This document shows, piece after piece, positions 1 to 12,136 of a DNA stretch of 64,000 nt; positions within the stretch are counted from its first letter, which is position 1, and each line of letters starts with the position of its first letter. The notes beneath the pieces were generated by a model. It did not search any database, had not been told where the DNA came from, and saw nothing but the letters and a program-made list of their open reading frames with translations. Made by a program: the position numbers and the translations under genes. This DNA comes from Streptococcus parasanguinis (GTDB taxonomy: Bacteria > Bacillota > Bacilli > Lactobacillales > Streptococcaceae). The stretch covers positions 53,818 to 117,817 of the forward strand of contig NZ_JVEE01000044.1 of the NCBI RefSeq assembly GCF_001073155.1. The letters run 5' to 3'.

Positions 1-2654
1 CCAACAGAGAGTTGGATACTTGAAATCATTCCGATCACAAGTCCAAGGATAAGGGAAAGTCCTACAAGGACACCGACAGTTAAGAGATCCGATTCTTGCA
101 AACGATTCAATTTGAAACGGTCTTTCACCTTGCGAATAATTGGTTGCGTCGCAAAGAGATAAGCTGTAAAGAGGCTCAAGACTTCCAACATAAAGATCCA
201 GATAAATGGACGGTAGACATTGATGGTCGCTTTCACAGAAGAAGATTTCTCTGCAACTGGATTTGACAAGAAGTCGAGCAAGACTTCATTCGGTACTCCG
301 TTTTCATAGGCATTGTTGAAGACTTTACGGAAGGCTTCGACGAAGTTCCCGTTTTCAGACAATTCCTTGTCGAATTCACCCATCAAACTTTCCGCATTAC
401 TAGACAATTTCTCTGTATTGCCTTGGGCTTTTTCCAATTCTTTGTTCAATTGGCTAAAGATTTCATTGGTAGAGTTAGCAGCTTCTACATTGCTACGAGA
501 CGAGCTCTTGACGCCTTCTGTCGAGCTCAATAATGACGTGTATTCAGAACCAAGAGCTGACAAATCTGCATCGGTCTTGGTTTGAGCCTGTGTCACTGTT
601 TCTTGTGCAGCTGAGATAGCTTCTAAGCGTTTTTGAAGGTCTGCATACTGCGCCAATTGATCGTTGATATTTTGGGTCAGATCTTTGTTGGTGTTTTCGA
701 TTGCTTGAAGATTGGCCTGCAATTGTGGTCCCAACTCTTGCAACTGTTGGAGTGTACCATCTAACTGGGCTTTCACACTCTTCGTTGCATCCCCAGATTC
801 ATCCGTTTCAATACTCTTACGGTAGTCCTTCATGTTACTTGAAACAGCAGCCTTCACGATGTCGACCAAAGCGTTTGTCAAATCCATATCTTCGATTGGA
901 TCATAGAGTGAATGACGAACATGGTTGTCATCTTCTGGATAGTAGGCATCGATCAATGCTCCTGCGCGTTGATAATCCAAGGCGATTTCACTAGCTTTCG
1001 ATGCATAGTTAGCGACAGCTGTTTTCAAATCTTCTGCTGATACCGTCACACTGGTTGAAGAAACCCCATTGACAAGGACTTCAACATCAATCGCGCTTGG
1101 CATGGCTCCTCCATCTTCAACAAGGTGAATTTGAATTTGTTTGCCATCTTTCAGTTCGACTTCCTGATCGCCGCTACCTGCATAAGTATGTCCATCATAG
1201 GTCCAAGTATCAACCTTGACTCCTGCTGGCACTTGGATGCTAACCTTCTGTTTTCCAGATTTAGCATTAAGGACATCCGCAACTGCCGTTGATTTGGCAT
1301 CCACTTCAGTAGCCAATCGTTTCAAGTCACCGGCGTTCCCTTTTGGATGCGCCTTTGTTCCAGCAAAAGCACTATCAAAATTAATCGCTGCGTTGAGATT
1401 TCCATACTTATTCAAATTCAGACTAGCAGGATCTAAAGACGGAAGTTTTTCAATTGCGTTACGAATGTCCGCATCTGCCTTATCACGTGCCTCACTTAAG
1501 GTCTTGATAGTCGTCTTTCCAAGCAAGGTACGAAGAGTGACTTTGTCTCCTTCTTTTAGACCATAGTAGTCAAGGATCTTCGCTTTTACAGAAGACTCGA
1601 TGTTCTTTTCGTGATCATCTAATTTGTCGCGTTCTGCCTTGATCCCTTTTTCGAGGTCTGCCACACGATCATTCACATCCTTAGTCAAACTTGCATAAGT
1701 CTTGGTAGCTGAAGGATCTCCTTCACCCTCCGCCGGCTGACTCAATTGTTTGGTAATCGCTTCTTGATTTTGTTGCAACCTCTTGTACAAGTCCTGAGTT
1801 TTTTCACTGACAACAGACTGATTCATAGCCATCAATTGGTTCATGAATTCTTCATGGCTGATCTTATCCGCAGAACGTTGCTTAATCAACAAATCAAAAT
1901 TTTGACCGTACTGATCTTGAGATTGGCTCAATTGATCAAAGGCCTGTGTATAGGATTCAAGGGCTGTCTTCAGAGCATTGTTGGACTCAACGGATGAGGT
2001 AGACAAGCTATAGAGACCTGGGAAGATATTCTTGGAATCTAAAGCCGATTCCAACAAGTTACTCCGGTAAGAACCAATGTTGGTCGATTGGATTTTATTG
2101 CTTGTCTCTACGTTCTTTTGAGCTGTATAAAGATTGCTTAAAATGCTGACCATATACATATCGACCAGTTGGCTATTCAAGTCTGAAACAATATCCTTGG
2201 CAACTTTAGTTGCCTCATTTTCAACTTGAGAATTTCCAGCAGCATTGACCTTATAAGTAACGGTGGTCTTCTCTGCATTAACCGCATTCACTTCCAAGAC
2301 CTTCTCTGAGAAGTCACTTGGAATGACGATCATCAACTGGTACTTGCCATCTGCAAGCCCTGACTCAGCAGCTCCACGAGGGAGTACAGACCAGTTTTGC
2401 GAATTATCCCGTTCGATATTCTTTACATAGCTAGCCCCAAGGTTATATTCTTTATCATTCAGTTTGACCGCCTTGTCTTCATTGACAACCGCAATGTTGA
2501 GCTTGGTGTTTTCTGTCGTTTGCACGGTCTTTGCTTCGTTTTGCTTTTGGTCCTTTTGAACAGTGGTATAAAGACCCACGACAGATCCCATCAAAAGGAG
2601 CACAACCGCACTCTGACCGATGTATTTTAACCATTTTTTATTTTTAACTTCCAT
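1..2654 (-). CDS. esaA: Type VII secretion protein EsaA, 3' part cut by window edge
   Basis: EsaA is the large membrane component of the Firmicute T7SSb, with a long extracellular segment between membrane helices. The frame starts at ATG 2654 and stays open for about 884 codons to the left edge, so it is missed by closed-ORF searches. Visible features are an N-terminal membrane helix (about residues 8-30), a long coiled-coil-rich ectodomain with many Gln/Asn/Lys heptads, and two further hydrophobic helices near residues 815-880. This matches EsaA/YueB of the YhgE/Pip family. It follows esxA on the same strand, the usual T7SSb order. The C-terminus and the remaining ess genes lie outside the window. 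Confidence 0.9.
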   Translation of the reverse strand, partial: MEVKNKKWLKYIGQSAVVLLLMGSVVGLYTTVQKDQKQNEAKTVQTTENTKLNIAVVNEDKAVKLNDKEYNLGASYVKNIERDNSQNWSVLPRGAAESGLADGKYQLMIVIPSDFSEKVLEVNAVNAEKTTVTYKVNAAGNSQVENEATKVAKDIVSDLNSQLVDMYMVSILSNLYTAQKNVETSNKIQSTNIGSYRSNLLESALDSKNIFPGLYSLSTSSVESNNALKTALESYTQAFDQLSQSQDQYGQNFDLLIKQRSADKISHEEFMNQLMAMNQSVVSEKTQDLYKRLQQNQEAITKQLSQPAEGEGDPSATKTYASLTKDVNDRVADLEKGIKAERDKLDDHEKNIESSVKAKILDYYGLKEGDKVTLRTLLGKTTIKTLSEARDKADADIRNAIEKLPSLDPASLNLNKYGNLNAAINFDSAFAGTKAHPKGNAGDLKRLATEVDAKSTAVADVLNAKSGKQKVSIQVPAGVKVDTWTYDGHTYAGSGDQEVELKDGKQIQIHLVEDGGAMPSAIDVEVLVNGVSSTSVTVSAEDLKTAVANYASKASEIALDYQRAGALIDAYYPEDDNHVRHSLYDPIEDMDLTNALVDIVKAAVSSNMKDYRKSIETDESGDATKSVKAQLDGTLQQLQELGPQLQANLQAIENTNKDLTQNINDQLAQYADLQKRLEAISAAQETVTQAQTKTDADLSALGSEYTSLLSSTEGVKSSSRSNVEAANSTNEIFSQLNKELEKAQGNTEKLSSNAESLMGEFDKELSENGNFVEAFRKVFNNAYENGVPNEVLLDFLSNPVAEKSSSVKATINVYRPFIWIFMLEVLSLFTAYLFATQPIIRKVKDRFKLNRLQESDLLTVGVLVGLSLILGLVIGMISSIQLSV

Positions 2655-2683
2655 ACCTTTTCCTTTTTCTAATTCATAGATAC

Positions 2684-2722
2684 AAAATAGGGGTTAGGAA
2701 TTAAGAATCTAACCCCTATTTT
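2684..2722 (-). terminator. Perfect hairpin between esxA and esaA
   Basis: A 14-bp near-perfect stem (AAAATAGGGGTTAG and its complement) with a short loop lies just upstream of the esaA start. On the minus strand it is followed by TTTTGTATCT, a weak U tract. It may partly terminate esxA transcripts or protect their 3' ends. Confidence 0.6.
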
Positions 2723-2743
2723 CTATATATCAAAAGACAAAAG

Positions 2744-2773
2744 GGTGATCTACCTACAAGAAGTAAGATCACC
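2744..2773 (-). terminator. Terminator-like hairpin after esxA
   Basis: GGTGATCT pairs with AGATCACC across a 14-nt loop, and on the minus strand a T-rich stretch CCTTTTGTCTTTT follows. It lies 13 bp after the esxA stop and upstream of the second hairpin, so esxA is followed by two hairpins in series. Confidence 0.6.
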
Positions 2774-2785
2774 TCCAAGACTATC

Positions 2786-3073
2786 TTAGTGGATTTGTGC
2801 AGCGATATCTTGGTCAGTTTGTTCAACGATATCAGCAACTTTGATCAATTGACCGTTGATATCTTCCAACAATTGAGCGAATTGTTTGATTTTTGGAGAC
2901 AATTCGTTGAATTGTGCTTCAAAGCTATCAAATGCAGATCCATCCCAGTTTGCGTCGATGACTTGTTGTTCATGTGTCAAAGTGTTAAGGATTTGATCGA
3001 TTTCTTGAGAACCTTGTGCATAGCGTTGTGCTGATTGACGTAGTTCTTCTGGAGTTAATTTAATTTGAGTCAT
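2786..3073 (-). CDS. esxA: WXG100-family secreted protein EsxA
   Basis: This is a 95-residue WXG100 protein: a small helical hairpin exported as a dimer by the T7SS and needed for secretion of other substrates. The W-x-G turn is NWDGSAF (residues 43-49) between two amphipathic helices, and the C-terminal tail DQDIAAQIH carries the acidic end typical of the family. There is no signal peptide. A good ribosome site (AAGGAGAA) precedes the ATG. Two hairpins separate it from esaA, which would allow esxA to be expressed well above the membrane genes. Confidence 0.95.
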   Translation of the reverse strand: MTQIKLTPEELRQSAQRYAQGSQEIDQILNTLTHEQQVIDANWDGSAFDSFEAQFNELSPKIKQFAQLLEDINGQLIKVADIVEQTDQDIAAQIH

Positions 3074-3559
3074 ATGTTTCTCCTTTTTGGGCTGATACCC
3101 TTATATTTTTCATAAACAACACATTTAGTACGAATTAGTAAAATTCCAGATAATTGTATATTTTACCTTTTACTCCCTATTTGTATCATTTACTTAAAAA
3201 TATCTTAATGAAATATTGCAAGAAAGTCAAGTTTAAAGGGCTAACTGATAAAACTTTGTAACTTTGTCACAGTTTCGAAATGTTTTGTCATGAAATTGTA
3301 ATGTTTTTCCTAAAACCTTTGCCCCAGTAGTCTTTACATAGTATTATTTTCATGAACAAAATTAGACACTCCGTATCTTAACATTAACTTGACACTTTTA
3401 TAAATATTGTTGATATTAAATGTCTTAAACAATAATTTACGCTATTATTGTATATTTTTTCATATAAATGACTTTGAGGTTGGTTTATGGTATAATGAAG
3501 ACTGTATAGAACTTGTTTTATGCAAGATCGAACACTACTAAAACCTACAAGGAGTTTTT
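3074..3559. other. AT-rich divergent intergenic region
   Basis: These 486 bp separate esxA (leftward) from the lipoprotein gene (rightward). The sequence is AT-rich with many homopolymer runs. I see no ORF, RNA gene or strong palindrome. The only clear signal is the extended -10 near 3488-3496 for the rightward gene; a convincing -35/-10 pair for esxA was not found. Confidence 0.6.
3488..3496 (+). promoter_or_regulatory. Extended -10 promoter for the lipoprotein gene
   Basis: TGG-TATAAT forms an extended -10 box (TATAAT at 3491-3496) about 65 bp upstream of the start codon. No good -35 is visible. Confidence 0.55.
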
Positions 3560-4120
3560 ATGAAAAAAATATTATTGACCTCTGTCTGCCTCCTAGCTCT
3601 CACCGCATGTAGCCAAGGCCAAGCAGAAAAAGGTAAAACTTCAACAACATCTAGCCAAAGAACTTCCCAAGTGAAAAAAGAAAAAGAAGAGAACGTTCGA
3701 ACCAAAATTTTCTCCACAGAACTTAACGATCACCATCAAAACAAAATTCAAGTCGGCTACAAAAAAGAAGAAATTGTCTCTTTTACTTTTCTTAGTTTTG
3801 AACCCATTTCCTCTGATTTGCAAGACTTGGATCTTTCCGAATTAAAGGAAATCTACCAAGAAGAATTAGAACAGAGCGATATCTATAAAAGCTTAAATGG
3901 CAAGCCTGGACTTAGCTTCCGCATTCAAATTTCGAAAGATAAACAATCCTATGCTAAGGTCTTACATGCTGACTTCTCAAAAATCAAGAAAGATGAGTTT
4001 GCTTCCATCTACGGAGATCAAGGGGAGGAAGAAACAGCCGAGTTCAAGAAATATCTCAATGGTAAACCACAAGATTTCTTTACTTACATCGAAGATCAAG
4101 GACTAAAAGAAGAAAAATAA
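3560..4120 (+). CDS. Putative lipoprotein of unknown function
   Basis: 186 residues. The N-terminus MKKILLTSVCLLALTAC is a classical lipoprotein signal peptide with lipobox LTAC, so the mature protein would be lipid-anchored outside the membrane at Cys17. The next 35 residues are a Ser/Thr/Lys/Glu-rich linker; the rest is a charged globular domain rich in Lys, Asp and Glu. I do not recognise the family. It stands alone: it diverges from the T7SS genes and converges on proS, and has its own promoter and a shared downstream terminator. AAGGAG precedes the start. A link to T7SS is possible only by position. Confidence 0.75.
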   Translation: MKKILLTSVCLLALTACSQGQAEKGKTSTTSSQRTSQVKKEKEENVRTKIFSTELNDHHQNKIQVGYKKEEIVSFTFLSFEPISSDLQDLDLSELKEIYQEELEQSDIYKSLNGKPGLSFRIQISKDKQSYAKVLHADFSKIKKDEFASIYGDQGEEETAEFKKYLNGKPQDFFTYIEDQGLKEEK

Positions 4121-4173
4121 AAAAGCTTCCTGAGTATCGTCACCACAATGGTGAGATCTCAGAAAGCTTTTTC
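4121..4173. terminator. Bidirectional terminator between lipoprotein gene and proS
   Basis: AAAAGCTT at 4121 pairs with AAGCTTTTT near 4172 around an inner stem (CTGAG/CTCAG), giving a hairpin with T runs on both strands. It sits exactly between two convergent genes. Confidence 0.8.
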
Positions 4174-6039
<1,866 letters not shown>

Positions 6040-7299
6040 CTATTTCAAAAATAATTTCATAATATCATTCCAGGTGACAGCAATCATCAAAATAACCATT
6101 ACAGCTACACCTGCAAGCGTCATATAGGTTTCTACTTCTTGTTTCAATGGCTTTCTCCGGACGACCTCGATCAAATTGATCAAGATTTTCCCGCCATCCA
6201 AAGCCGGAATCGGGATTAGATTGAAGATCCCAATATTAATAGAGAGCATAGCCATAAGAGACAAGACTGCTGGAATCCCTAATTGAGCAGCTTGTGAGCT
6301 GGCATTGTAGATGGCAACCGGACCACCCAGTTTATTGAGACTAAAGTGGAAAATGATATCTTTCAAAGCTCCCAAAATTCGTGTCGCTGTATTCCAGGTA
6401 TCTGTAAAACCAGACAAGAGTTTATCCACAAATCCTGTCTTAAGGCCATTTGTCACACCCAGATAGTAACGATTCCCTGACTTGGTTGGCTTCACTTTGA
6501 CTTCTTTTTCTTGGCCGTCTGTTTTGACTTTCAGGGTCAATTCAGGAGCCGTCTTGCTGTCCTTGGTTGCTTTCTCGACAGCATCTGTCAGTTCATCCCA
6601 GTTGCTAACGGTATCGTTGTTGACTTGAAGGATCTGAACATTGCTTTTGACACCGACCTTAGCCAGCGCCCCATCAGGTGCCACCTGAACATTGTTGCTG
6701 TAGTAGTCAATCGCACCACCACGCATAAAAGCTAGAAGTGAGTAGACGACAATACTGAGAATAAAGTTGTTCATAGGACCCGCAAAGTTGGTAATCAATC
6801 GTCCCCAAATGCTGGCATTCTGATACTGAACATCTCTCGGCGCAATCCGCACTTCTGTCCCATCTTCCTCAACGATGGTCGCATCATGATCAACACTATA
6901 GGTCTTGGTCTCATCGAGAACCAAGCCCGTAATTTCCAGTTTATCTTCAAAGTCAAACTGGGTGACATTCATGGGAAGGGCTGTCTGATCCAGATTCTTT
7001 CCTGAAAGATTGATCCGGACGACCTTACCAGCCTCATTTAGCGTCAAGCTGACAGGCGTTCCGGTTTTAATCTCAGTTGTGTCCTCACCCCAGCCAGCCA
7101 TACGAACATAGCCACCTAAAGGTAGAATGCGAATGGTATAAGCTGTTCCATCTTGACCAATATGGGCAAAGATCTTGGGACCCATCCCGATCGAGAATTC
7201 TCGCACCAGGATGCCCGATTTTTTTGCAAAATAGAAATGACCAAACTCGTGAACGAGAACGATCACTCCAAAAATAACAATAAAGGCAATAAATTGCAT
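6040..7299 (-). CDS. rseP: Site-2 intramembrane zinc protease RseP/Eep
   Basis: 419-residue M50-family metalloprotease that cleaves transmembrane segments within the membrane. In streptococci and enterococci (Eep) it processes signal-peptide remnants and peptide pheromone precursors. The zinc motif HEFGH is in the first helix (residues 18-22), a PDZ domain lies around residues 195-275, and the third metal ligand is in [12 protein letters not shown] near residue 368. Four membrane segments are visible. It sits between cdsA and proS, the usual streptococcal arrangement. The window also encodes small secreted peptides and lipoproteins whose signal peptides could be substrates (inference). Confidence 0.96.
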   Translation of the reverse strand: MQFIAFIVIFGVIVLVHEFGHFYFAKKSGILVREFSIGMGPKIFAHIGQDGTAYTIRILPLGGYVRMAGWGEDTTEIKTGTPVSLTLNEAGKVVRINLSGKNLDQTALPMNVTQFDFEDKLEITGLVLDETKTYSVDHDATIVEEDGTEVRIAPRDVQYQNASIWGRLITNFAGPMNNFILSIVVYSLLAFMRGGAIDYYSNNVQVAPDGALAKVGVKSNVQILQVNNDTVSNWDELTDAVEKATKDSKTAPELTLKVKTDGQEKEVKVKPTKSGNRYYLGVTNGLKTGFVDKLLSGFTDTWNTATRILGALKDIIFHFSLNKLGGPVAIYNASSQAAQLGIPAVLSLMAMLSINIGIFNLIPIPALDGGKILINLIEVVRRKPLKQEVETYMTLAGVAVMVILMIAVTWNDIMKLFLK

Positions 7300-7335
7300 C
7301 GTTCTATACGTGGTTTCCTTTCTATTTCTTCTGTC

Positions 7336-8142
7336 TTAGAACAAGCCCAAGAAATGCATCAAGGGAAAGACAAAAATCAAACTATCAAAGCGGTCTAGAA
7401 CACCACCATGTCCTGGGATAAATTTCCCAGAATCCTTGACACCAAAGTGGCGTTTGATCGCACTCTCTACGAGGTCGCCAAACTGACCTGCAATGCTAAA
7501 GAGGATGGTAAAGAAGATCATAGCAAGAAAACCATGTCCACCCGCCACAGAACGATCCACGATCATATAGATCACAGTTACCGCAACTGCAGACAAGATT
7601 CCCCCAAGACTGCCCTCAATCGTTTTATTAGGAGAAACCGCAGGCATGAGCTTGCGTTTCCCAAACCGACTTCCTACTAGATAAGCACCTGAATCTGTAG
7701 CCCAGACAATAAAGAGGGCCAATAAGACCTTATCAATACCAGCAATTCGCGCATCTACTAAGGAATGGAAACCAAGTCCAACATAAAAGCTAGAGGCAAT
7801 GGGATAGACCACGTCTTCATAATTGTAATTCTGAGCAAGAACAGTTGTTCCCATGAGAATCAGGACAACCAAACCATAAGCAATCATATTGCCATCTGCT
7901 GGAAGGTAAGGGAGGTAGTCCTCGATCGGCAAGGTCAAAACGAAGGCCGCTAACATGGCTAGCGCTCCTTCAAAGGTCGCTGTCTCAAGCCCCTTCATCT
8001 TGAGCAATTCATGAACCCCTAGCATGGCGATCAAGCCAATCACAATCTGGAAGAACACTCCTCCAACCATTACTGTTGGAATGAAAAAGAGCAGGGCAAT
8101 TCCTCCAAAAATCACACGTTTTTGTAAATCTTTCGTCATCAT
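7336..8142 (-). CDS. cdsA: Phosphatidate cytidylyltransferase
   Basis: Makes CDP-diacylglycerol from CTP and phosphatidic acid, the precursor of phosphatidylglycerol and cardiolipin. 268 residues with about eight membrane helices. The CTP-transferase signature is at the C-terminus: the KRHFGVKDSGKFIPGHGG stretch followed by LDRFDS. The start follows a GGAGAAG site directly after uppS, with 6 bp between stop and start, so the two are probably translated from one message. Confidence 0.96.
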   Translation of the reverse strand: MMTKDLQKRVIFGGIALLFFIPTVMVGGVFFQIVIGLIAMLGVHELLKMKGLETATFEGALAMLAAFVLTLPIEDYLPYLPADGNMIAYGLVVLILMGTTVLAQNYNYEDVVYPIASSFYVGLGFHSLVDARIAGIDKVLLALFIVWATDSGAYLVGSRFGKRKLMPAVSPNKTIEGSLGGILSAVAVTVIYMIVDRSVAGGHGFLAMIFFTILFSIAGQFGDLVESAIKRHFGVKDSGKFIPGHGGVLDRFDSLIFVFPLMHFLGLF

Positions 8143-8148
8143 CTTCTC

Positions 8149-8898
8149 CTAAACACCACCAAATCTCCGATGGCGATGGCTATATTCTACTATGGCACTT
8201 CGTAGTGCTTCATCTCCAAAATCTGGCCACATCACATCTGTGAAATACAACTCGCTATAAGCAGCCTGCCAAGGAAGGAAATTACTCAAACGGATCTCTC
8301 CGCTGGTACGGATAATCAAATCCGGATCCCTTAGGACACGTGGCAAACTCTCAGTATAGAGAGAATCTGCGATCATCTCTTCTGTGATATCTTCTGGACT
8401 GAACTTCGCATCCAAGACCTCTTGGGCGATCTGCTTCACAGCCTGGGTGATCTCTGCACGTCCACCATAGTTAAGCGCAAAATTCAAGATCAAACCCGTA
8501 TTGAGGTGGGTCATCGCTTCTGCTCTTTCCAAAGCCTCCAGCGTTTCTTTTGGTAATTTCTTAGTGTCACCAATCATTTGAATCTTGACATTGTTGCGAT
8601 GCAATTCGGGGACGAAACGATCATAAAACTCGACCGGCAAGTGCATGATGAACTTGACTTCATCTTCAGGGCGTGTCCAGTTTTCCGTAGAAAAGGCATA
8701 GACAGTCAAGACCTGAACCCCCATATTTTTTGCTGCAATCGTCACTTCTTGGAGAGCTTCCATCCCCGCCTTATGACCAAAGACACGCGGTTGCATCCGC
8801 TTTTTCGCCCAGCGACCATTGCCATCCATAATGATCCCAATGTGTTTCGGGACTTCTAAAGGTATCTCGATTTTTTCTTTTTTCTTAAAACGAAACAT
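8149..8898 (-). CDS. uppS: Isoprenyl (undecaprenyl) diphosphate synthase
   Basis: Cis-prenyltransferase that builds the C55 carrier lipid for peptidoglycan, teichoic acid and capsule synthesis. 249 residues. The P-loop-like HIGIIMDGNGRWAKKR motif places the catalytic Asp at residue 25. The conserved RTSGEIRLSNFLPWQ and SELYFTDVMWPDF blocks are present. It is the first gene of the envelope/lipid run and is separated from yajC by a terminator. Confidence 0.97.
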   Translation of the reverse strand: MFRFKKKEKIEIPLEVPKHIGIIMDGNGRWAKKRMQPRVFGHKAGMEALQEVTIAAKNMGVQVLTVYAFSTENWTRPEDEVKFIMHLPVEFYDRFVPELHRNNVKIQMIGDTKKLPKETLEALERAEAMTHLNTGLILNFALNYGGRAEITQAVKQIAQEVLDAKFSPEDITEEMIADSLYTESLPRVLRDPDLIIRTSGEIRLSNFLPWQAAYSELYFTDVMWPDFGDEALRSAIVEYSHRHRRFGGV

Positions 8899-9021
8899 GT
8901 TTTTCTACCTATTTCAATATTTATCGCTTCATTATACCATAAATCCCCATAAAATAGGGACTCTGGCCTCTTTTTTGAACCAGCAAGGCTTTCCTTCATC
9001 ACATCGTCCTATTTGCCCACC

Positions 9022-9043
9022 AAAAAAGAGGCCCTTGCCTCTT
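9022..9043 (-). terminator. Terminator after yajC
   Basis: On the minus strand AAGAGGC-AAG-GGCCTCTTTTTTGG forms a short GC-rich stem followed by six T residues, directly after the yajC stop. Confidence 0.75.
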
Positions 9044-9052
9044 CTTTGATGA

Positions 9053-9379
9053 TTATTCTTCGATGGCTGAATCGGCATCTGAACTAGCACCTTCTGTAGC
9101 AGTAGCTGAGATTCCTTCTGATACAGGAAGAACTGTTTTGATCGCTCCCAATTCAAAGGTCAGGTAGACACCATCAACATCCAAGACAACGGTCTTGCGA
9201 TCTGTATCGACTTCATCGATGGTTCCGTACAAGCCACCAATCGTGATGACTTCATTTCCTTTTTGAAGTTTATTCAAACTTTCCATCCGTTTTTGGTACT
9301 GTTTCTTTTGGCTACGGCTCATGAAGTACATCAAACCGACCATAAGAACGAGCATAATTAGCAAACTTCCGCCTTGCAT
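9053..9379 (-). CDS. yajC: Preprotein translocase subunit YajC
   Basis: 108 residues with one N-terminal membrane helix (residues 4-19), then the conserved YajC core RSQKKQYQKRMESLNKLQKG and VITIGGLYGTIDEVD. YajC associates with SecDF/YidC at the Sec translocon. The C-terminal 25 residues are acidic and low complexity (Ser/Ala/Glu/Asp). Single-gene transcript bounded by its own terminator. Confidence 0.95.
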   Translation of the reverse strand: MQGGSLLIMLVLMVGLMYFMSRSQKKQYQKRMESLNKLQKGNEVITIGGLYGTIDEVDTDRKTVVLDVDGVYLTFELGAIKTVLPVSEGISATATEGASSDADSAIEE

Positions 9380-9502
9380 ATGTTTCTCCTTTAATTTTCA
9401 TATATGCTATACTATATCAAATTTCGCCCGTCTTTTCAAGTTTTCCCATCCTCTTCAAGTAAAATCAGACTCCAGTCTCAGAGAGGAGGCAAGTTTTGAT
9501 GA

Positions 9503-9529
9503 AAAAGAAAAAAACCACGAAAAGTGGGC
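9503..9529 (-). terminator. Terminator after the small HTH-like gene
   Basis: On the minus strand CCAC-TTTT-CGTGG is followed by a run of seven T residues; it ends the small gene at 9536. Confidence 0.7.
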
Positions 9530-9535
9530 TACTGA

Positions 9536-9781
9536 CTAGTCAATCGTAATGCCATACTTTTCATGATTCTCATCATACCAATCAATCAAGGCCAAAGCCG
9601 TTTGATAGGTAATATTTTTGATTTTACTCGTTCCCTTCGTCAAAGTCGCTAGGCTCATTTTGCTGATGTTTGTTTCAGTTGCGACACGATAGCTCGTCAA
9701 GCGACCGTCAACCATCAGTTGAACAACGGCTTCCACTTTTCTGTATTCGGGAGTTGAGTAGATATCAATTGTATTGCTCAT
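9536..9781 (-). CDS. Small putative HTH DNA-binding protein
   Basis: 81 residues from ATG 9781, chosen because GAGGAATGGAAG precedes it; an alternative upstream start adds six residues. The middle and C-terminal part resembles a lambda-Cro/XRE-type helix-turn-helix (SYRVATETNISKMSLATLTK, then ITYQTALALIDWYDE). It is a stand-alone gene with its own terminator, between yajC and clpL. The partner or target is unknown. Family assignment is by pattern only. Confidence 0.6.
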   Translation of the reverse strand: MSNTIDIYSTPEYRKVEAVVQLMVDGRLTSYRVATETNISKMSLATLTKGTSKIKNITYQTALALIDWYDENHEKYGITID

Positions 9782-9950
9782 CTTACTTCCATTCCTCAAA
9801 TTTTATTCTTGTATAGATTATATACTTATTTTCTTTATTTATTAATAATTTTGCTCAAATTGGATTAATTTCACTAATTATTGATGTTTTTTTACCCCAA
9901 ATAGGAGGATTTTGGCCTTATACGGCGAATAATTTCCCCCAGGTGGGAAG

Positions 9951-9990
9951 AAAAAATAAAGACTGCTATATTATAGCAGCCTCTATTTTT
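9951..9990 (-). terminator. clpL terminator
   Basis: GCTGCTATA pairs with TATAGCAGT and is followed on the minus strand by TTTATTTTTT, 17 bp after the clpL stop. Confidence 0.8.
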
Positions 9991-10006
9991 CACAAACTAA
10001 TTCGCC

Positions 10007-12136
10007 TTAGTCTGCTTGTTTATCAGTGTTTTCTTCCTTCTTTGTGTCTTTTTCTCTAATCACAAGGACACCATCTTCCATGTCAGCTTCGAGATGTTTG
10101 GCATCCAAGTTATCCAAGTGGAAGTCTGTGACTTTGTCACGGATTTGTTGTTCAACTACCCGACGGAGTGGACGAACACCCATCACTTCATCATAACCTT
10201 CTTCAGTCATGTATTCTTTAGCTGCATCGCTCACTGCTAAGTCGATTTCTTTCTTAGAAAGGGTCTTATTGACATCTACCAACATCAAATCAACAATCTT
10301 AGAAAGATCTTCCTTACTCAAGTGTGAGAATTCAATCACAGCGTTGAAACGGTTCAAGAATTCTGGACGGAAGTAAGGTTTCAAACGATCCATGAGTTCT
10401 GGTTTATCCGCATCTTCTGTCAAGTTAGCTTCGTAACCAAAGCCTGCGTTTGAAGTTGCGATAATCACAGTGTTCTTGAAGTTGACCGTGTTCCCTTGAC
10501 CATCTGTCAAACGACCATCATCCAAGACTTGAAGGAGAAGGGTGATCACTTGAGGATCCGCCTTTTCAATTTCGTCAAGAAGGACGATAGAGTATGGGTT
10601 ACGGCGAACACGTTCTGTCAAAGTATTGCTATTGTCATCATAACCAACATAACCAGCTGTTGTACCAATCAATTTAGAAACGGCTGTGCGGTCGCTGTAT
10701 TCTGACATGTCCAAACGGATAATGGCATCTTTGGTACCGAACATATCAAGAGCCAATTGTTTAGCCAACTCAGTCTTACCGACACCAGTAGGACCTACAA
10801 AGAGGAAGCTACCGATTGGACGGTTCCCTTCGTCAAATCCTGCACGGTTCCGACGGATAGCACGTGCCACTGCTTCAACGGCTTTATCTTGACCGATAAC
10901 CTTAGTTTGCAAACGGTGACCCATATCTTTCAAACGTTCGATATCAGTTGCACCCATTTGTGATACTGGAATACCCGTCATCCGTTCTACAGATTCAGCC
11001 ACATCGTTGATTGTTGCTGTTACTTTATGGTCTTCCGTATGGTTTTCAATTTTCTTTTCAAGTTCTTCGATGCGAACTTTTGCTTTCAAAGCTGCTTCGT
11101 AATCTTCTTTAGCCGCAGCTTCTTCTTGTTTGGTTTTTTCTTCTTCAATTTCATGTTCCACAGCGTGGACATCTGTTACAGGATGTTGGGCTGCCAAGTG
11201 AGCAGCTGTCACATCGACCAAGTCAATGGCCTTATCAGGCAAACTACGTTGTGGAATGTATTGGATCGAATAATCAACCGCTGCTTTCAAAACTTCATCT
11301 GGCAAGATGACATTGTGGTGTTTTTCATAAAGATCACGGATCCCTTGGAGAATCTTGAAAGTATCTTCAGCTGATGGAGCATTGACCTTCACTTCGTTGA
11401 AACGACGAGCAAGAGCCGCATTCTTCAAGATGGTGTTACGGTATTCATCTTGAGTAGTTGCCCCAATAACTGTCAATTCCCCACGTGAAAGAGCAGGTTT
11501 GATGATATCCGCAAGACCTTTAGAGCCTTGACCATCACCTGTGCTACCTGCACCAAGGATTTGATGGATTTCATCAAAGAAGAGAATAACATTTCCCATA
11601 GCCTTGACTTCTTGGATCAGATTTTGAATATTTTCTTCAAAGCTACCACGGTATTGCGTACCAGCTTCTAGACCAGAAATATCAATCGAGATGATTTCTT
11701 TGTTCTTGATAGCAGCTGGAACATCCCCGTTCACAATAGCTTGTGCCAAACCTTCTACAACTGCTGTTTTACCAACACCGGCATCCCCTACAAGGACAGG
11801 GTTGTTCTTGGTACGACGAGACAAGATTTCAGCAGTTTCTTGAATTTCTTTATTACGTCCGATGACCGGATCCAATTTTCCTTCACGAGCTTCTTCGGTT
11901 AAGTTGCGACCAAGTTTTGCAAGGATCCCATCTTGTTTCATTCCTTTACCTTGATGGTGTTGCACTTGCTCGCTTCCTTCATTTGGAAGTTGACCAGTTT
12001 GGCGGTAAATAGCGAATTCTTCAGGTGTCACTTCACGACCGTTGATCATGTAGCGACGGCTTTCAGAACGAAAACCACCCATGTTTCCCATTAGTTGATT
12101 GAAAAGATCATCCATATTGTTAAAGTTGTTGTTCAT
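10007..12136 (-). CDS. clpL: ATP-dependent Clp protease-type chaperone ClpL
   Basis: 709-residue Hsp100 AAA+ unfoldase/disaggregase of the streptococcal and lactobacillar ClpL family. It is involved in heat and acid tolerance, and needs no ClpP tripod. It has the family's short Asn-rich N-terminus ([20 protein letters not shown]) instead of a full Clp N-domain. The first AAA module has Walker A GDAGVGKT near residue 117. A short coiled coil spans about residues 335-375, and the second module has Walker A GPTGVGKT near residue 448. No canonical CtsR box is visible upstream, although clpL is a CtsR target in some streptococci. The leader is about 240 nt long and repeat-rich. Confidence 0.96.
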   Translation of the reverse strand: MNNNFNNMDDLFNQLMGNMGGFRSESRRYMINGREVTPEEFAIYRQTGQLPNEGSEQVQHHQGKGMKQDGILAKLGRNLTEEAREGKLDPVIGRNKEIQETAEILSRRTKNNPVLVGDAGVGKTAVVEGLAQAIVNGDVPAAIKNKEIISIDISGLEAGTQYRGSFEENIQNLIQEVKAMGNVILFFDEIHQILGAGSTGDGQGSKGLADIIKPALSRGELTVIGATTQDEYRNTILKNAALARRFNEVKVNAPSAEDTFKILQGIRDLYEKHHNVILPDEVLKAAVDYSIQYIPQRSLPDKAIDLVDVTAAHLAAQHPVTDVHAVEHEIEEEKTKQEEAAAKEDYEAALKAKVRIEELEKKIENHTEDHKVTATINDVAESVERMTGIPVSQMGATDIERLKDMGHRLQTKVIGQDKAVEAVARAIRRNRAGFDEGNRPIGSFLFVGPTGVGKTELAKQLALDMFGTKDAIIRLDMSEYSDRTAVSKLIGTTAGYVGYDDNSNTLTERVRRNPYSIVLLDEIEKADPQVITLLLQVLDDGRLTDGQGNTVNFKNTVIIATSNAGFGYEANLTEDADKPELMDRLKPYFRPEFLNRFNAVIEFSHLSKEDLSKIVDLMLVDVNKTLSKKEIDLAVSDAAKEYMTEEGYDEVMGVRPLRRVVEQQIRDKVTDFHLDNLDAKHLEADMEDGVLVIREKDTKKEENTDKQAD

